The position numbers were made by a program, and so were the translations under genes. A stretch of 64,000 nt of DNA from Rosa chinensis (taxonomy: Eukaryota > Streptophyta > Magnoliopsida > Rosales > Rosaceae): the NCBI RefSeq assembly GCF_002994745.2, contig NC_037093.1, positions 19,231,555-19,295,554 of the forward strand, written 5' to 3'. The notes beneath the pieces were generated by a model, which was not told where the DNA came from, ran no database searches, and worked only from the letters and a program-made list of their open reading frames with translations. Shown one piece after another: positions 1 through 10,403 of this stretch (position 1 is the first letter of the stretch; every line of letters begins with the position of its first letter).

Positions 1-578
1 TCTTTTTTGTCTATACTTATTTTTTTCTTCACCAAATTCATTTAATCTACCAAATCAAATGACTATATAAATCATGCATCAATAGACTAGTGTAAAATTA
101 TTGTAACGGCCACCCTGTTACACTGCCACCATGCATCAGTACACTGCCACCATGCATAAGGTATAAGGTCACATCATGACTCATGACTCATGACTCATGA
201 GTCTCTTCAAAAGCTCCCATCATATCATTGAAGAAGCAAGGACAAACTAGTGTAACGTCTGAAATCAAAACTCTATCGTATGAATTACATGTTTTTACCT
301 CTATTAAAACTTTCATTGACCAAAAAAAAAAAATTGAACACATATAGGATGTTTCGATATGAATGTATAAAAAAAAAAAAAAAAAAAAGTCATGTAGAAG
401 TCGTCATTTTTGTGGACTCGTAGCTTAGTTTAGTTTATGACAAAAAGATTTGATGAGAAAAAACAGAAAACGTCCTACACTTGTCCGTTGACCGTTGACT
501 CACAAGTCGGTCATCGTGGAAAAGGGTAAAATTACGAAAAGGCCCTCCCAATTAAATTCAGTTTTCATTATTACTGAC
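1..578 (-). other. Probable second intron of the GH17 gene; no coding sequence seen
   Basis: The GH17 coding exon ends at 579 with a GT donor reading leftward on the minus strand, and nothing between 1 and 578 looks like the family's missing C-terminal part. The stretch is AT-rich with poly-A runs (about 319-333 and 369-388). It also holds a short direct duplication and a 7-bp tandem repeat at 120-201. The remaining exon is therefore expected left of the window. Confidence 0.55.
120..201. repeat. Tandem 21-bp duplication and four 7-bp TCATGAC/G units
   Basis: A 17-base word starting ACACTGCCACC occurs at 120-136 and again at 141-157, a 21-bp step. Directly after, TCATGAC is repeated at 174, 181 and 188, with a fourth copy ending in G at 195-201. 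The 7-mer junctions create the palindrome TGACTCA, a bZIP-type binding core. These are visible in the sequence; any regulatory role is inference. Confidence 0.8.
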
Positions 579-1466
579 CTGAGCATCGAACATGTTCATG
601 TACTTGATCCCGGAGCCCGGGTCGACTCGTCCCGCGTTGGGCTGGAAGAGGCAAAACGCGAGCGTGTCGGGTCTCGGGTCGCTCTGGTAGGCGAAAAACG
701 GGTACGGGTTGATGGCGAAGGGCGAGGCATTGTCCCTCTGGAACGCCAGCAGCCCCTTGAGGACGTCAACCAACGCCGGGTTGAACCGACCCGAGGAGGG
801 CGGGTCGGACTGCGACAGCAACGTCATGGCGTGGACGGAGGAGACGCGGACCTTCCCGCCGAGCGAAGCGGCGGCGAGGGCAGACTGGACATTTCGCATG
901 GCGGGGAGGAGCTGCGAGATGAGGCCCTGGTCGTTGGAGAAGAGGACCTCATTGCCGACGTTGATGAGGGTGATATTGCTGGCCGGGTAGAACGGGACGA
1001 CGTTCGAGTTGACCCACTGGGCGGCGGCGTTGGGATCGGCGGCGAGGGAGGGGATGGCGCCGTTGGCGATTCCGATGACGATGCCGATACCGGTGTTGGC
1101 GAGGGCCTTGATGACGTCGGGGTCGGATCCGTAGAGGCGGACTTGCTTGATGGCGGTGGACTGGAGGAGCTTGGCGGTGGCCGCCGGCGCCGGGAGGTTG
1201 TCGGCAACCTGGCCGTAGTTGACGCCGATGAACGACTGGGACTCTGCAACAGAGAAAAAAATAAAATAAAAAAAGAGTCGGTGCTTTTTGCGGTTTTCAC
1301 GAGGAGAGAATAAAAGTGAGTAACTAAAAGCGGAGTGACCAAGCAGTTTTATTGTGGTTTCTGTTTTTTTTAAGTGTTTGTGGGAAAGTTGGAACTGACC
1401 TGCGGAGGTGAAAGCGGTGACAAAGAGGAAGATGAGGATTGGGAGTTGTGAGGTGAGGGATGCCAT
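579..1466 (-). CDS. Glucan endo-1,3-beta-glucosidase, GH17 family (5' part, two exons)
   Basis: Secreted beta-1,3-glucanase of glycoside hydrolase family 17, which cuts callose-type glucans in the cell wall. Exon 1 is 1400-1466 and exon 2 is 579-1243 on the minus strand; both intron borders are GT-AG and the reading frame runs for 244 codons. Residues 1-22 form a hydrophobic signal peptide. The mature start has the family's IGVNYGQ motif near residue 28, and INVGNEV around residues 116-122 carries the general acid Glu121. The nucleophile glutamate and C-terminus must lie in an exon left of the window. The upstream ATG at 1592 was not used: that reading crosses the intron and lacks a signal peptide at its start. 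The exact member of this large family is not assigned. Confidence 0.9.
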
Positions 1467-1527
1467 GGTATTGAGAGCTAGCTGTGTTCTGATTCTGCAG
1501 AGCGTGGAAGATGATGATTCAGAGAGA

Positions 1528-1536
1528 ATATTTAAA
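1528..1536 (-). promoter_or_regulatory. TATA-like box of the GH17 gene
   Basis: On the minus strand a TTTAAATA-like word lies about 65 bases upstream of the chosen ATG at 1466, a reasonable spacing for a core promoter with a short leader. No other core element was recognised. Confidence 0.35.
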
Positions 1537-1920
1537 AAGGACGGACAGAAGGAAGAGACGGGTCGATAAGGTTTAACGGTAAAGAAATCCAAGTGATGAC
1601 TGATGCGAGAGCAAGTGTTTCAACTACCGATCTTACTGGCTTAGCTGGACAGAACTCTCTCTCTTTCTCTCTCTCTGGTGGTGATGACTGGGAGGGGATC
1701 GTGGCGTGGGACCCTTGGTGTCCGTTTGAGAAAACTTGGCGTGTGACTATTCTGTGATGAAAATGGTGGAGTTGGGAACTGACCCGTATCATAGAGTGTC
1801 GGAATTGTGATGTATATTTTAGTATTTATAGGCGCTTCTTGCGTCTTCCAGGGGTTAGGGTGACCTAGAACATGATTATAGTTCATTATTATTATTATTT
1901 TTGGTTCGTTAATATTGAGT

Positions 1921-2395
1921 AATTTGGTTTGCAGAAAGAAAAGGTTGGTAAATGATAGTCGATCATTTTCGGTGTTTGGCACATTTAAGGAAATGAACAA
2001 CTTTCCTATAAAAAGGAAAAATAAGAAGGAAATGGATCCTCGCATACTCCATGAGATTCATTTTCCTTCATACTTTTCTTGTATTAATTGTACATTAACT
2101 ACCTACTCTAAATATTATTTTAATAGTTGTTATTACTAAATTATCCAAAAAACTTTTGAATCTTGATTCTTAAATTGTTTATGTTTTGATATTAATGATA
2201 TTATTGGAAAATTGATGTTACCTACTTTTCTATTCATGCACAAACCAAACATCGGAAAAGAAAGTAAAATATATTTTGCAATTACCTTCCCGATGTTTTC
2301 AAACATTAGTAAGGAAACTAGTGGGAAATTTACTTTTCCACGCTCATGGGAAAGATCAAGAAATCATTTTCCTTTCCGGCAACCAAACAAGGCCT
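1921..2395. mobile_element. Possible Tourist-like MITE (insertion seen against a local empty copy)
   Basis: This block is absent from the duplicate near 2765. Its right end reads, on the reverse strand, GGCCTTGTTTGGTTGCCGG. Near the left side (about 1970) GGTGTTTGGC resembles this in inverted orientation, the GG..TGTTTGG style of PIF/Harbinger-type MITEs. The termini are imperfect and I could not define a clean target duplication. No coding potential was found. Confidence 0.35.
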
Positions 2396-2628
2396 GAGAG
2401 TTGATATTAATTAGTGTTGTTGTGTGGAAGACTAACTTGTTTCATGAGAGATTCTTACATAAGACAAACGTACCACGTGTCTAGTAGGGCTGACCATTCA
2501 GTGCACATGCAGAGAGTTGTTTTGGGTATTCACTTTAGTAAAGTAAGGATAATTTCAGAACACACTTAACATTTTTATGGATTTTGATTGGGCAGCTCTA
2601 CAGCCACGGGGTATGTTTGCCTTATGTA

Positions 2629-2696
2629 AGAATTTATCTGGATTAAGGGCAGCCGTTTTAGCCCTACCTCAAAAAAAAAAAGAATTTATCTGGATT
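2629..2696 (+). mobile_element. 36-bp poly-A-tailed retroposed scrap with 16-bp target duplication
   Basis: AGAATTTATCTGGATT occurs at 2629-2644 and again at 2681-2696. Between them lie 26 bases starting AAGGGCAGCC followed by a run of A. A direct repeat enclosing a short sequence with a poly-A tail is the signature of LINE-driven target-primed insertion of a strongly 5'-truncated RNA. The source RNA is not recognised. Confidence 0.55.
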
Positions 2697-2812
2697 TCAT
2701 AAGGTGACCTAATACATGATTAAAGTTTATTATTATTATTATTAGTTCGTTAATACTTATTACATTATAAGAGTTGATATTGACTTCGACTAACTTGTTT
2801 CATACATATGAG

Positions 2813-3972
2813 TACAATAATATCGATATTCTATTTACTCTAGTTATCCAGGTGCAATAACCAAACGATGACTTTCATTTTCTTTAATGTGGGACTCCAA
2901 AGACTCCAATCTAAACCACTAATTCCAACGTCATTAGCAGAACCACTCCTACAATTGTCAAGTTCTCTGATTCTGTTGGCGATCATGGTAGAGCAATTAA
3001 TGTAAACAAGCAATAAGACCTAACATGATGTTAATCTATAGCTACATGGAATTGAATTCATTTGATGCAATGAATATTGGCTATAGGTCTCAAAGTGCTA
3101 ATTACATAGATTGCACATAACCATAAGCTTTTTATAAACTTTTCCCACCTGTAAAGAGCTTTCCTATACTTGTGCAAAGGGGCTTTCGGTGAAGGAAGTT
3201 ACATGACATCATGTTACTATAAACAAGGACCTCGATTGTCAAGTTGTGATTTTCCACATTATAAAGGTAAAATATTGTACCAGTTGAAAAGGATGGTGGG
3301 AAATCAATCACGTTGGGAGGGGGGTGGGGTCCCCACGTGGTATTGATTTTCGTAGTGTGAATCTGAGAATCCACACCTACTGCGTGTGGAAACTAGGACT
3401 GTTCAGTTATTCCTTTTCATTATTTTTTACCGGAAGTCTATGAGTAAACTTCTCGGAAAACTTGTCTGAACGACGTAAAAAATAAGAGTGAGGAAGACTA
3501 GGAAGTCAAGTCTATCGGTAAACTTCTCTGAAGACTTGTCTGGTGTAAAAAGTACAAGTGAGGAACCTTCTCAGCAAATTCTTCTATCTTTAAATACAAA
3601 TAGATGTGGGAAAATGAGTGGATCAAGTGGGGAAGGACTTTGAAGTTAGGCAGTTGGACTACAATTCTCTGCGGATGAGGGTTTACTTACTGTTGTGTGG
3701 TACTTGAACAAATGGGATTTCTAGAAGTGACCACGTGGGAGCCGAAGAAGAATGGCATCCTTCTTTTGCTGAGAAACTTGCTCCGGTTTTCTTTTCTTAT
3801 GTATTTAGAAGAGTAAATTTTGTGACGGATCATCTTCCTTGAGTTGCTTCCCTTGATCTCTTTTGTGCTCTAGAGAACACTAGCTCTTAGGATGTCTTTG
3901 GCTTTTAATCAAGATCAACAGGGTTTGTACTTCTAGTTGCATGTCATCCTAATAGAAGAAATAAAAAATAAA
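2813..3972. other. Intergenic, nothing recognised
   Basis: AT-rich DNA with only short random reading frames on both strands. A G-rich patch occurs near 3316-3332. No gene, RNA or clear repeat was identified. Confidence 0.5.
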
Positions 3973-4387
3973 GGGCTAAATACTGGTTACTACTCTATAG
4001 TTTAGGTCTAAAATTAATTCAGTCAATGAACTTCTAATTTCATTAAAAACACCCATGCACTTTCAATTTTGATCTAATAGGTCCAATTCGTTAATATTTT
4101 GTTATGGGTTCAAGTTATAGTTGGATTATTTGTTGAAAAACTATTTATTTTTAATAGTAGGACTCATTCTTAAATTGACTAGAGGTGGCCTGCAGACACC
4201 ACATCATAAAACATAAGCCATCTATGAGTCACATTAACAAGTTAAATAACTCAATTGTCGGAAAACTAACAAATTGGACCTATTAGACCAAAATTGAAAG
4301 TGCAGGGGTGTTTTTGATGAAATTAGAAGTTCAGGGACTGAATTGATTTTGGATCCAAACTATAATGTAGTAATCTGTATTTAGCCC
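3973..4387. mobile_element. Mutator-type MITE (long TIRs, 9-bp target duplication)
   Basis: The 415-bp element begins GGGCTAAATAC and ends GTATTTAGCCC. The terminal inverted repeats run for about 125 bases with scattered mismatches. The flanks 3964-3972 and 4388-4396 are both AAAAATAAA, an exact 9-bp duplication, as made by MULE transposases. The flank is low-complexity, which weakens the duplication slightly, but the long TIRs are unambiguous. There is no reading frame, so it is non-autonomous. Confidence 0.85.
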
Positions 4388-4540
4388 AAAAATAAAAATC
4401 TTTTCTGTAGGCTCTCTCAAAATCCTTATTAAACTCATGTATCTAACAAAAATAATTGGCATCAGATAATAGTCGGAAACACCATAAAACCCTTGCGTCG
4501 CCAACCAAACTATTTCTTCGACCTCCAAAGTAGAATAAAA

Positions 4541-4879
4541 ATGGTAACTGCATCGATAGGAGGAGCGGCTGTTGCTGCTGCTGCTTATGCTGGTAGATAC
4601 AGCATTAAGGCTTGGCAAGCATTCAAAGCAAGACCGCCTACAGCTAGACTCCGTAAATTTTATGAAGGTGGTTTTCAACCTACTATGACCCGGAGGGAAG
4701 CAGCTCTAATACTTGGAGTCAGGGAGAGTGTTCCCATAACCAAGGTCAGGGAAGCCCATAGGAGGGTGATGGTCGCTAACCATCCAGATGCAGGAGGTAG
4801 CCATTTCCTAGCATCTAAAATTAACGAAGCCAGAGATACTTTACATGGAAAAACCAGGGGCTGCAGCTCTGAATTTTGA
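4541..4879 (+). CDS. TIM14/PAM18-like mitochondrial J-protein, intronless (probable retrocopy)
   Basis: Homolog of TIM14 (PAM18), the inner-membrane J-protein that stimulates mitochondrial Hsp70 in the presequence-translocase motor. The 112-codon frame has an N-terminal Ala-rich transmembrane stretch (about 5-20). A plant-typical linker around FKARPP and KFYEGGFQ follows, then a short C-terminal J domain with the catalytic HPD motif inside ANHPDAGGS. I chose the ATG at 4541; an in-frame upstream start at 4493 would add 16 unrelated residues. The gene has no introns, and a poly-A tract occurs about 260 bases after the stop (near 5139). Both suggest retroposition of an mRNA, yet the frame is intact. 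No promoter was identified; a MULE MITE lies 150 bases upstream. Confidence 0.85.
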   Translation: MVTASIGGAAVAAAAYAGRYSIKAWQAFKARPPTARLRKFYEGGFQPTMTRREAALILGVRESVPITKVREAHRRVMVANHPDAGGSHFLASKINEARDTLHGKTRGCSSEF

Positions 4880-5430
4880 TGGTACTGGCTAGTGCTAACG
4901 CTCCAAGGGATTCAGGCTTAGTTCTCAACATTTGAGTTTTACGAGTATCATCTCTGTTTCCCATTGACGATTTATGGTGATCAGTGGGGAGTTTCTGTGG
5001 AAACAAATTCATATTATGAGGATCCTATAGCTGGACCACGTATTGGCAGAAGCCTTGTACTCTTAATTTCATGAACTTGCTTAGCAGGAATAAATTAATT
5101 TGTATTGATATTTAAAGGTTCCCAGTTCTTTAGTCAATTAAAAAAAAAAAAATCAGTAATAAAGTAGTGTAACCGAGCCCCATGGTAGTGATCAACCAGC
5201 TACAAATGAAAGTTAAGCTTCAAACAGGATTAAGCGGTCAACAATTTTTCTCTTCATCAACAAACCTACACATCTTTTGCAGTCAAAACAAGTCTAAACG
5301 CCTTCATTTTAACCAAAGAAAAAAAAATCAGCATAAAAGCAATATACCATTCACTTATCAAGATCTGTAGAAGATGACTACAAATATGAAATATATAATC
5401 AATCAAATATAAAAGTATATGTGTTACAAG
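4880..5430 (+). other. 3' sequence of the TIM14-like copy, poly-A tract, then intergenic DNA
   Basis: Non-coding DNA follows the stop codon at 4879, ending in an A run at about 5139-5151 that fits a retroposed poly-A tail. A word ATCAGTAATAAAGTAGTG after the A run loosely resembles ATCAGATAATAGTCGG at about 4463, upstream of the copy. This is a possible but decayed target duplication. The rest, to the CAP1 3' end, shows nothing. Confidence 0.4.
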
Positions 5431-5746
5431 AGCTCAAGTGCTGATTCCAGCTCACTCGCAGTTGCAAAAAGCTTGCTACATCACTCCTCTAAAAACAAAC
5501 TTTCCGAGAAAACCATCCAAAAGAATCCCATGTTTGATGAAACATGCAGAAGAATCCCACGGTTTGATACAACAGAAAACCGGTGAGATTGATAAGAGCA
5601 ATCCAACAAGAAAAAGATGCATCCCCTTTATATACCGAAAGCAATTGAATAAAGGACAGAAGAGAAAAAGCCACTCAACCATGCAAGTAGTCAAACAAAA
5701 CAAAGAGATTATGGAGATGGTTAGATGGCAATCAAAAGATTCCAAA

Positions 5747-8700
5747 TTACCCTCCTGCTGAGTGAGAGACTGGAGTTGTTTCAAAGCGACCATCCTTATA
5801 CACATGAATAAACTGTTCTGGCAATGCGTGCTCACCCTGCAAGATACATAATGGTAAGCCCTCCCAAGTCAACTCGAGCAAACAAACTAATATATTATCA
5901 TTTAGTCAGATTGTATTAGAAAGGTGCATTTCCCATTTGATGCAGGTAGAAAGGAAACTAAGTGATGCACCTCATTCATATTTTTCAACTTTTCTAGGTA
6001 ATCCATACTACAAAAAAAAAAAAAAATCCATTACATCGCACACCAGAAGTTAAAAGCGATTTCGATTCAGTGAAATAAAAATTATTTATCACCTGCACTG
6101 GAGCATTCCTAATACCTCACAGTACATTCCTACTGCTTATGGTATTATGTACAAGCATATTAGTGAATCCAGACTTGTCTGCAGAAACTATCTAAGTTGG
6201 GCATTGGCGGATATGCTGCTTCTCCAGTCTCTTGAAAATACAGGAATGTCCACTCCCCATACATCTCATATAGGCATTGTAAGAAAATATCTAACCTAAC
6301 TAAAGTGGTACGTCATTCCTGTCATTAATCATGTTACGTCTTACCTAACCTATATGGTAAATATTTTTTCCCCTTGATCCTATTCTTACTAACATCAGTT
6401 TTGGAACAACTGACCCCAACATAACCCTAATCCCACCTTGCCACCTAATCTTCAGGACAAGTGGACAAAAAGATCCAATACTGGGGATCCGCTTTGAAAT
6501 AATGAAGAACTTGATGTGGTGAGAATTAAAACATTTTAAGGCAACAACCACCGCACACAAGCTCAATTTCAATCATGAAACAATGTTACCACTCCATAGG
6601 TGCAGATTAAACACGTTACTGCTGATGATTTGGACAAAAGATCTAACTGTTGCATCATACTGTGAGATTTTTAGGTATAAAGTTACTAATGCAAATGCAA
6701 TGTAGGTAACATACAACATAAAAAGCCTAATGTTATTGGTAATAAAATATGCTTTGACCAATATTTTAATCAAAATCAAATTTGAAACATCTCTACATAT
6801 ACTGCATCAAGGAAAAAAAATTCGCAAAAGCTAAACACAAACTTAATAAAAGAACAAATAAACATACCCAATCGCCATCAGGTTCAGCACCAGGTACCAT
6901 TATATTCACTTCACTTGATTTAGCCGTTGTTATAGATGCAGATAGAGCATCCTTGCTTAAATAAAATTGGCAGCCAGCTGTGTTGTCAATTGAAACTGTT
7001 GGGGCAGAGCCCTGGAATAGCCATAAAATGAGTTAATATAACTACTCACAAACCGAATATATGGATCACTATATAAGAACTGAGTAGTGCAATGTCGGAT
7101 GGTAACATTGCAAAAGTTCCATTTGATGTCTTCAAGTCAAATTTCATATAACAAAGATGGTATGGTGATTTTGTACACTCCATATATTGTTGAGGTTACT
7201 CCTTACATCTACGCAGCCATTCCATGGCATGAGTATCACAAACTATGGAGAAACTCAGTATCCTGTGATACAATTATCAAGATTTTAAGAGAAAAATAGA
7301 TACCTGACATTGCACCTCAACACGGTTGCAATTGACGATCTCAAAAGCAGCCACAACATCCTGTCATCAAAAGAGAACACAGAAAATGAGACTGGATACA
7401 TGCATATGCATTGCTTCCATTAATGATGTTGTACTAACCTGAAATACAACTCCCATCTTAGTGCATTTGTCAATTGTAATGTTGTTCACTTTCCCTGCAT
7501 ATTCAGCAAATAACAATAAGTTGCACATGGCATTTCATACAAGTAGCCTAGCATTTATGTAGAACATACCATATGAATATGTATGGGGGTTGTTTGGAAA
7601 GACAATCGACATTTCAAGATATTTATACAATTGGGAATAAAGTTTGGCATATAGATAAATTACCTTGAATTTGCAAAACAGAGTCTTTGCATCCAAAAAT
7701 ATATACTGACTGTTTTGGATCACATTCACTAATCACCAAATCCTTCTTTCCAATCTGATTCTCAACAGCCCACCTGCCGAAGGCATAACAATGGCAAATA
7801 TGAATCACTTACTGGCATTAATTCCTTATAAGAATTTGAACCATAGTACGATGAATATGAACACTCACTTCCGACCCATTTGAAGCTCAAACTTCGGAGG
7901 TCCTACTTTAGAAACAGCAGGTGCACTAGTACGACTTTCTTTCTCCTGGGTACCAACAACCCCAGTTCTGTCAGCACGATTCTTTGTCTTCATATCATCT
8001 GTGACCTTTCTCAGACCTAGGGAACAAGAAAACCAAATCACATCTCTCCAATGTAGCGAAAATATTGAATCAACAGAAACAAAAAAATACCTGTAGTCAC
8101 AGGCTTGCCAGAATTGATCTCTTGGAAAACAGCTGCCATCCCTTCTTTCGGGCGTGATGACGAAGCCTTAGAAGTTTCAGAACTGAAGAGTGAAGCCGAT
8201 GGAGGAGGTGGAGGAGCAGGTGCACCTGGTGCCGGAGCTTTTGGTTTTGATGGAGCAGCAGTAACAGCTGTGCCGGTTGGACTCCAGACTGGACCCAACG
8301 GATAGAAACTCTTAACATATTCTCTCAAACCAGGCATATATAGTTCCTTCATAGCTTTGGCCCACTCTACATGATTTGGGTCTTTGGTCTTATACTCGAC
8401 AAGAATCTGTATATTTTCATGCCACAGAGTCAGCACCTTCTTACTGGAAATTTTGCTCATGTAAGCATCAGTGATCAACAAGTTGGTGATGACAGCTTGT
8501 GCAATTAGACAATGTGATTCTGGGACATGCGCATGTGTATTCATGCAATTTATGAGATTCTGGAAGATATGAAGAGTACCTTGTTGTTGTAAAATTCAGC
8601 CATCTGCCAACTTTCTTCGACATGTGCAATAGGCATGCTCATACCTTGTTTAAAGGGAGAAAAAATATAAGGGTCTGGAAAAATGAACGAGTTCTCACAT

Positions 8701-9773
8701 TCCTAACCAAGTATAGTTATGGTTCATTTCCATTACCACATTCTTTCCCTGTATAGGCAATCCATGCTAAAGCTGAGAGACTGTCAGCAGCACTCTTCAA
8801 GTGATTGAAAAAATCAGATCGCCTTCCTTCTGTCAATTTATTTGCCTTTGTAATGACCTCGTTGAGTGGCTTCAGAAATTCAGCCAACCCTGCATTGTCA
8901 GGTTTCTGCACAAAGAGAAACAAAAAAACGGTGTTAAACTTGGGCAACCCAATTCTACCTCATATACCAGATATAACCTATAACTCGTTCTACCATCAAA
9001 ATAGAAATCCCATCTTCAATATTCTTAGTCGATAATTGCAGCATGAATCATTCAATTCCACCAAGATAGCAACACCAAACTTCAAACTCGAAAAGTTGTT
9101 TCTTTTTTACATTTACCATTTCATCGCTAATTTGCTACTCTAAGTTTCGTCTTTCAACACAAAAAACTTGCATTTCTTTATAACTGTATAAATAATGCAT
9201 CAACTATTCGCCAACAAAAATGGAGAACCGCCCATCAGATCCAAACACATAGGAAAAGATAGCACATTGGTTTCCCGGTCCCATACATAATCATTCACAT
9301 TTCGAACCCAATTAACATTGCACACTAAAACTGCACCTCAATCTCAAATTTCACCATCTCTTAACCTAAAATCAAACCTCTCCTCCAATCCACACGTAAA
9401 TCCAAAATCAAACAAAAACCAGCACCCAATCCAAACCAAACAAAAGAACAGGGAAATGAAAACTCAAAGCGAAAAGCCCAAAGAATAGGGTGGCACTGAC
9501 CTTGTGTTGCTTGACCTTGATAATCAGGTCCTTCTGGGCAGCAAAAGCCTCCGCCACAATCTTGGTGATATCCAACACCTGTCCCCCAATCTTCTCCGCC
9601 GCGGCAGAAACCCTTCCCACGTACTGCCCAATCAGATCCTCGAACGCCAAAACCGACGGATCCAGCGGCGCGTCGTCCCCACTCGCCGCCGCCGCGGCAG
9701 AGCCCCCGGACATCGACAGCGCCTCCAGGCGCGTCACCGCCGATTCAAGCCTCTGTATCAGCTTCTCCTCCAT
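5747..9773 (-). CDS. CAP1: Cyclase-associated protein 1 (CAP/Srv2), complete, ten exons
   Basis: Actin-monomer recycling factor: binds ADP-G-actin, works with cofilin and promotes nucleotide exchange in the cytoplasm. Exons on the minus strand: 9501-9773, 8737-8905, 8580-8644, 8091-8406, 7869-8016, 7664-7773, 7439-7494, 7304-7360, 6868-7011 and 5747-5836. Every intron is GT-AG, phases agree throughout, and the sum is 475 codons plus TAA, the usual plant CAP length. The N-terminal coiled oligomerisation start (EEKLIQRLE) leads into the helical folded domain to about residue 205. A proline-rich stretch spans about 220-238, a WH2-like segment about 257-280, and the C-terminal CARP beta-helix domain about 310-475. 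The last intron (5837-6867) is about 1 kb. I see no damage. Confidence 0.95.
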
Positions 9774-10293
9774 CGCTCAAATTCTCTGTGGCTCACTCTC
9801 TGCGTCTGTGCCTGTGACTCTGTGTTTTAGATTAGATCTGTGTCGCGTGGTGTGGCCGTTAATTAGTAGAGTGTGTTCGTTTCGGCTATTATTCCTTTTT
9901 CTTTTTCTTTTTTTTTCCTTTAATTTTTTTTTTTTTTTGGTGACGCCGAAAGGTGAATTTGATTTGGCGGGGCCCTGGGATTAGACTTCGCGCGCGGATT
10001 TTGGGATTTTAGTTTTGGGAGACACGTGGCGGACACGGAGGTAAACGTGGCTGTTCGTGCGTTGTTGAACACCGAGCTTAATACTGGAGGGGATAGTGTG
10101 AGGTGGGGTCCGTCAATATTTAGCGTGCGACCTAAGCGTTCATAGAATCGTAGTTGATTACTCCCTACTTTTTGGTCTGTCCATTATTTGGTTACCTAAG
10201 ACACAATTAAGGAGGAGATTAATAACGATCACTAATGTCAAAACTCAAAAGTGATCATTTATCAAAGTAAGACTTTTGGTTATTAGATGTTTG
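9774..10293 (-). promoter_or_regulatory. CAP1 5' leader and promoter region
   Basis: About 520 bases separate the CAP1 start codon from the LINE target site at 10294. The proximal part is CT-rich on the coding strand (long AG/A and CT runs around 9890-9940), typical of a plant 5' leader. No clear TATA box was recognised. The upstream LINE limits how much ancestral promoter remains adjacent. Confidence 0.4.
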
Positions 10294-10312
10294 AAGTTTG
10301 AACAACTATATA
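10294..10312. repeat. Left 19-bp target duplication of the LINE
   Basis: AAGTTTGAACAACTATATA at 10294-10312 is repeated exactly at 19710-19728, on either side of the LINE and its nested insertions. Confidence 0.95.
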
Positions 10313-10403
10313 AAGAAAGACAATCTTCAGAGGAATTAATATCTTGACCTAGCCGCTCTGCTAGGGTTACTTTCTAGGTTTTAGAAAGCAAATTTGCAGA
10401 TCC

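Larger units (their letters stand above)
1861..2812. repeat. Diverged duplication, one copy split by about 475 bp
   Basis: The segment beginning TGACCTAGAACATGATTA near 1861 and ending at a GTTCGTTAATA word about 1917 recurs near 2704-2765. The next part of the second copy (GAGTTGATATT...ACTAACTTGTTTCAT, about 2769-2803) matches 2398-2445 of the first region. The second copy is nearly continuous, while the first is split by 1921-2395, so the pair acts as a filled and an empty site. Confidence 0.6.

Noticed and set aside
495..1313. A 272-codon plus-strand frame opposite the GH17 exon
   Set aside because: Antisense shadow of a GC-rich coding exon; the minus strand has the family motifs, signal peptide and splice sites.
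1641..2045. A 134-codon minus-strand frame upstream of the GH17 gene
   Set aside because: No recognisable domain, AT-rich composition, and it overlaps the promoter region and the duplicated segment.
4493..4540. Upstream in-frame start for the TIM14-like protein
   Set aside because: The extra 16 residues are unlike the family, and the internal ATG at 4541 gives the usual 112-residue length.
5438..5761. Plus-strand 107-codon frame at the CAP1 3' end
   Set aside because: Lies opposite the CAP1 last exon and 3' untranslated region; Lys-rich shadow without motifs.
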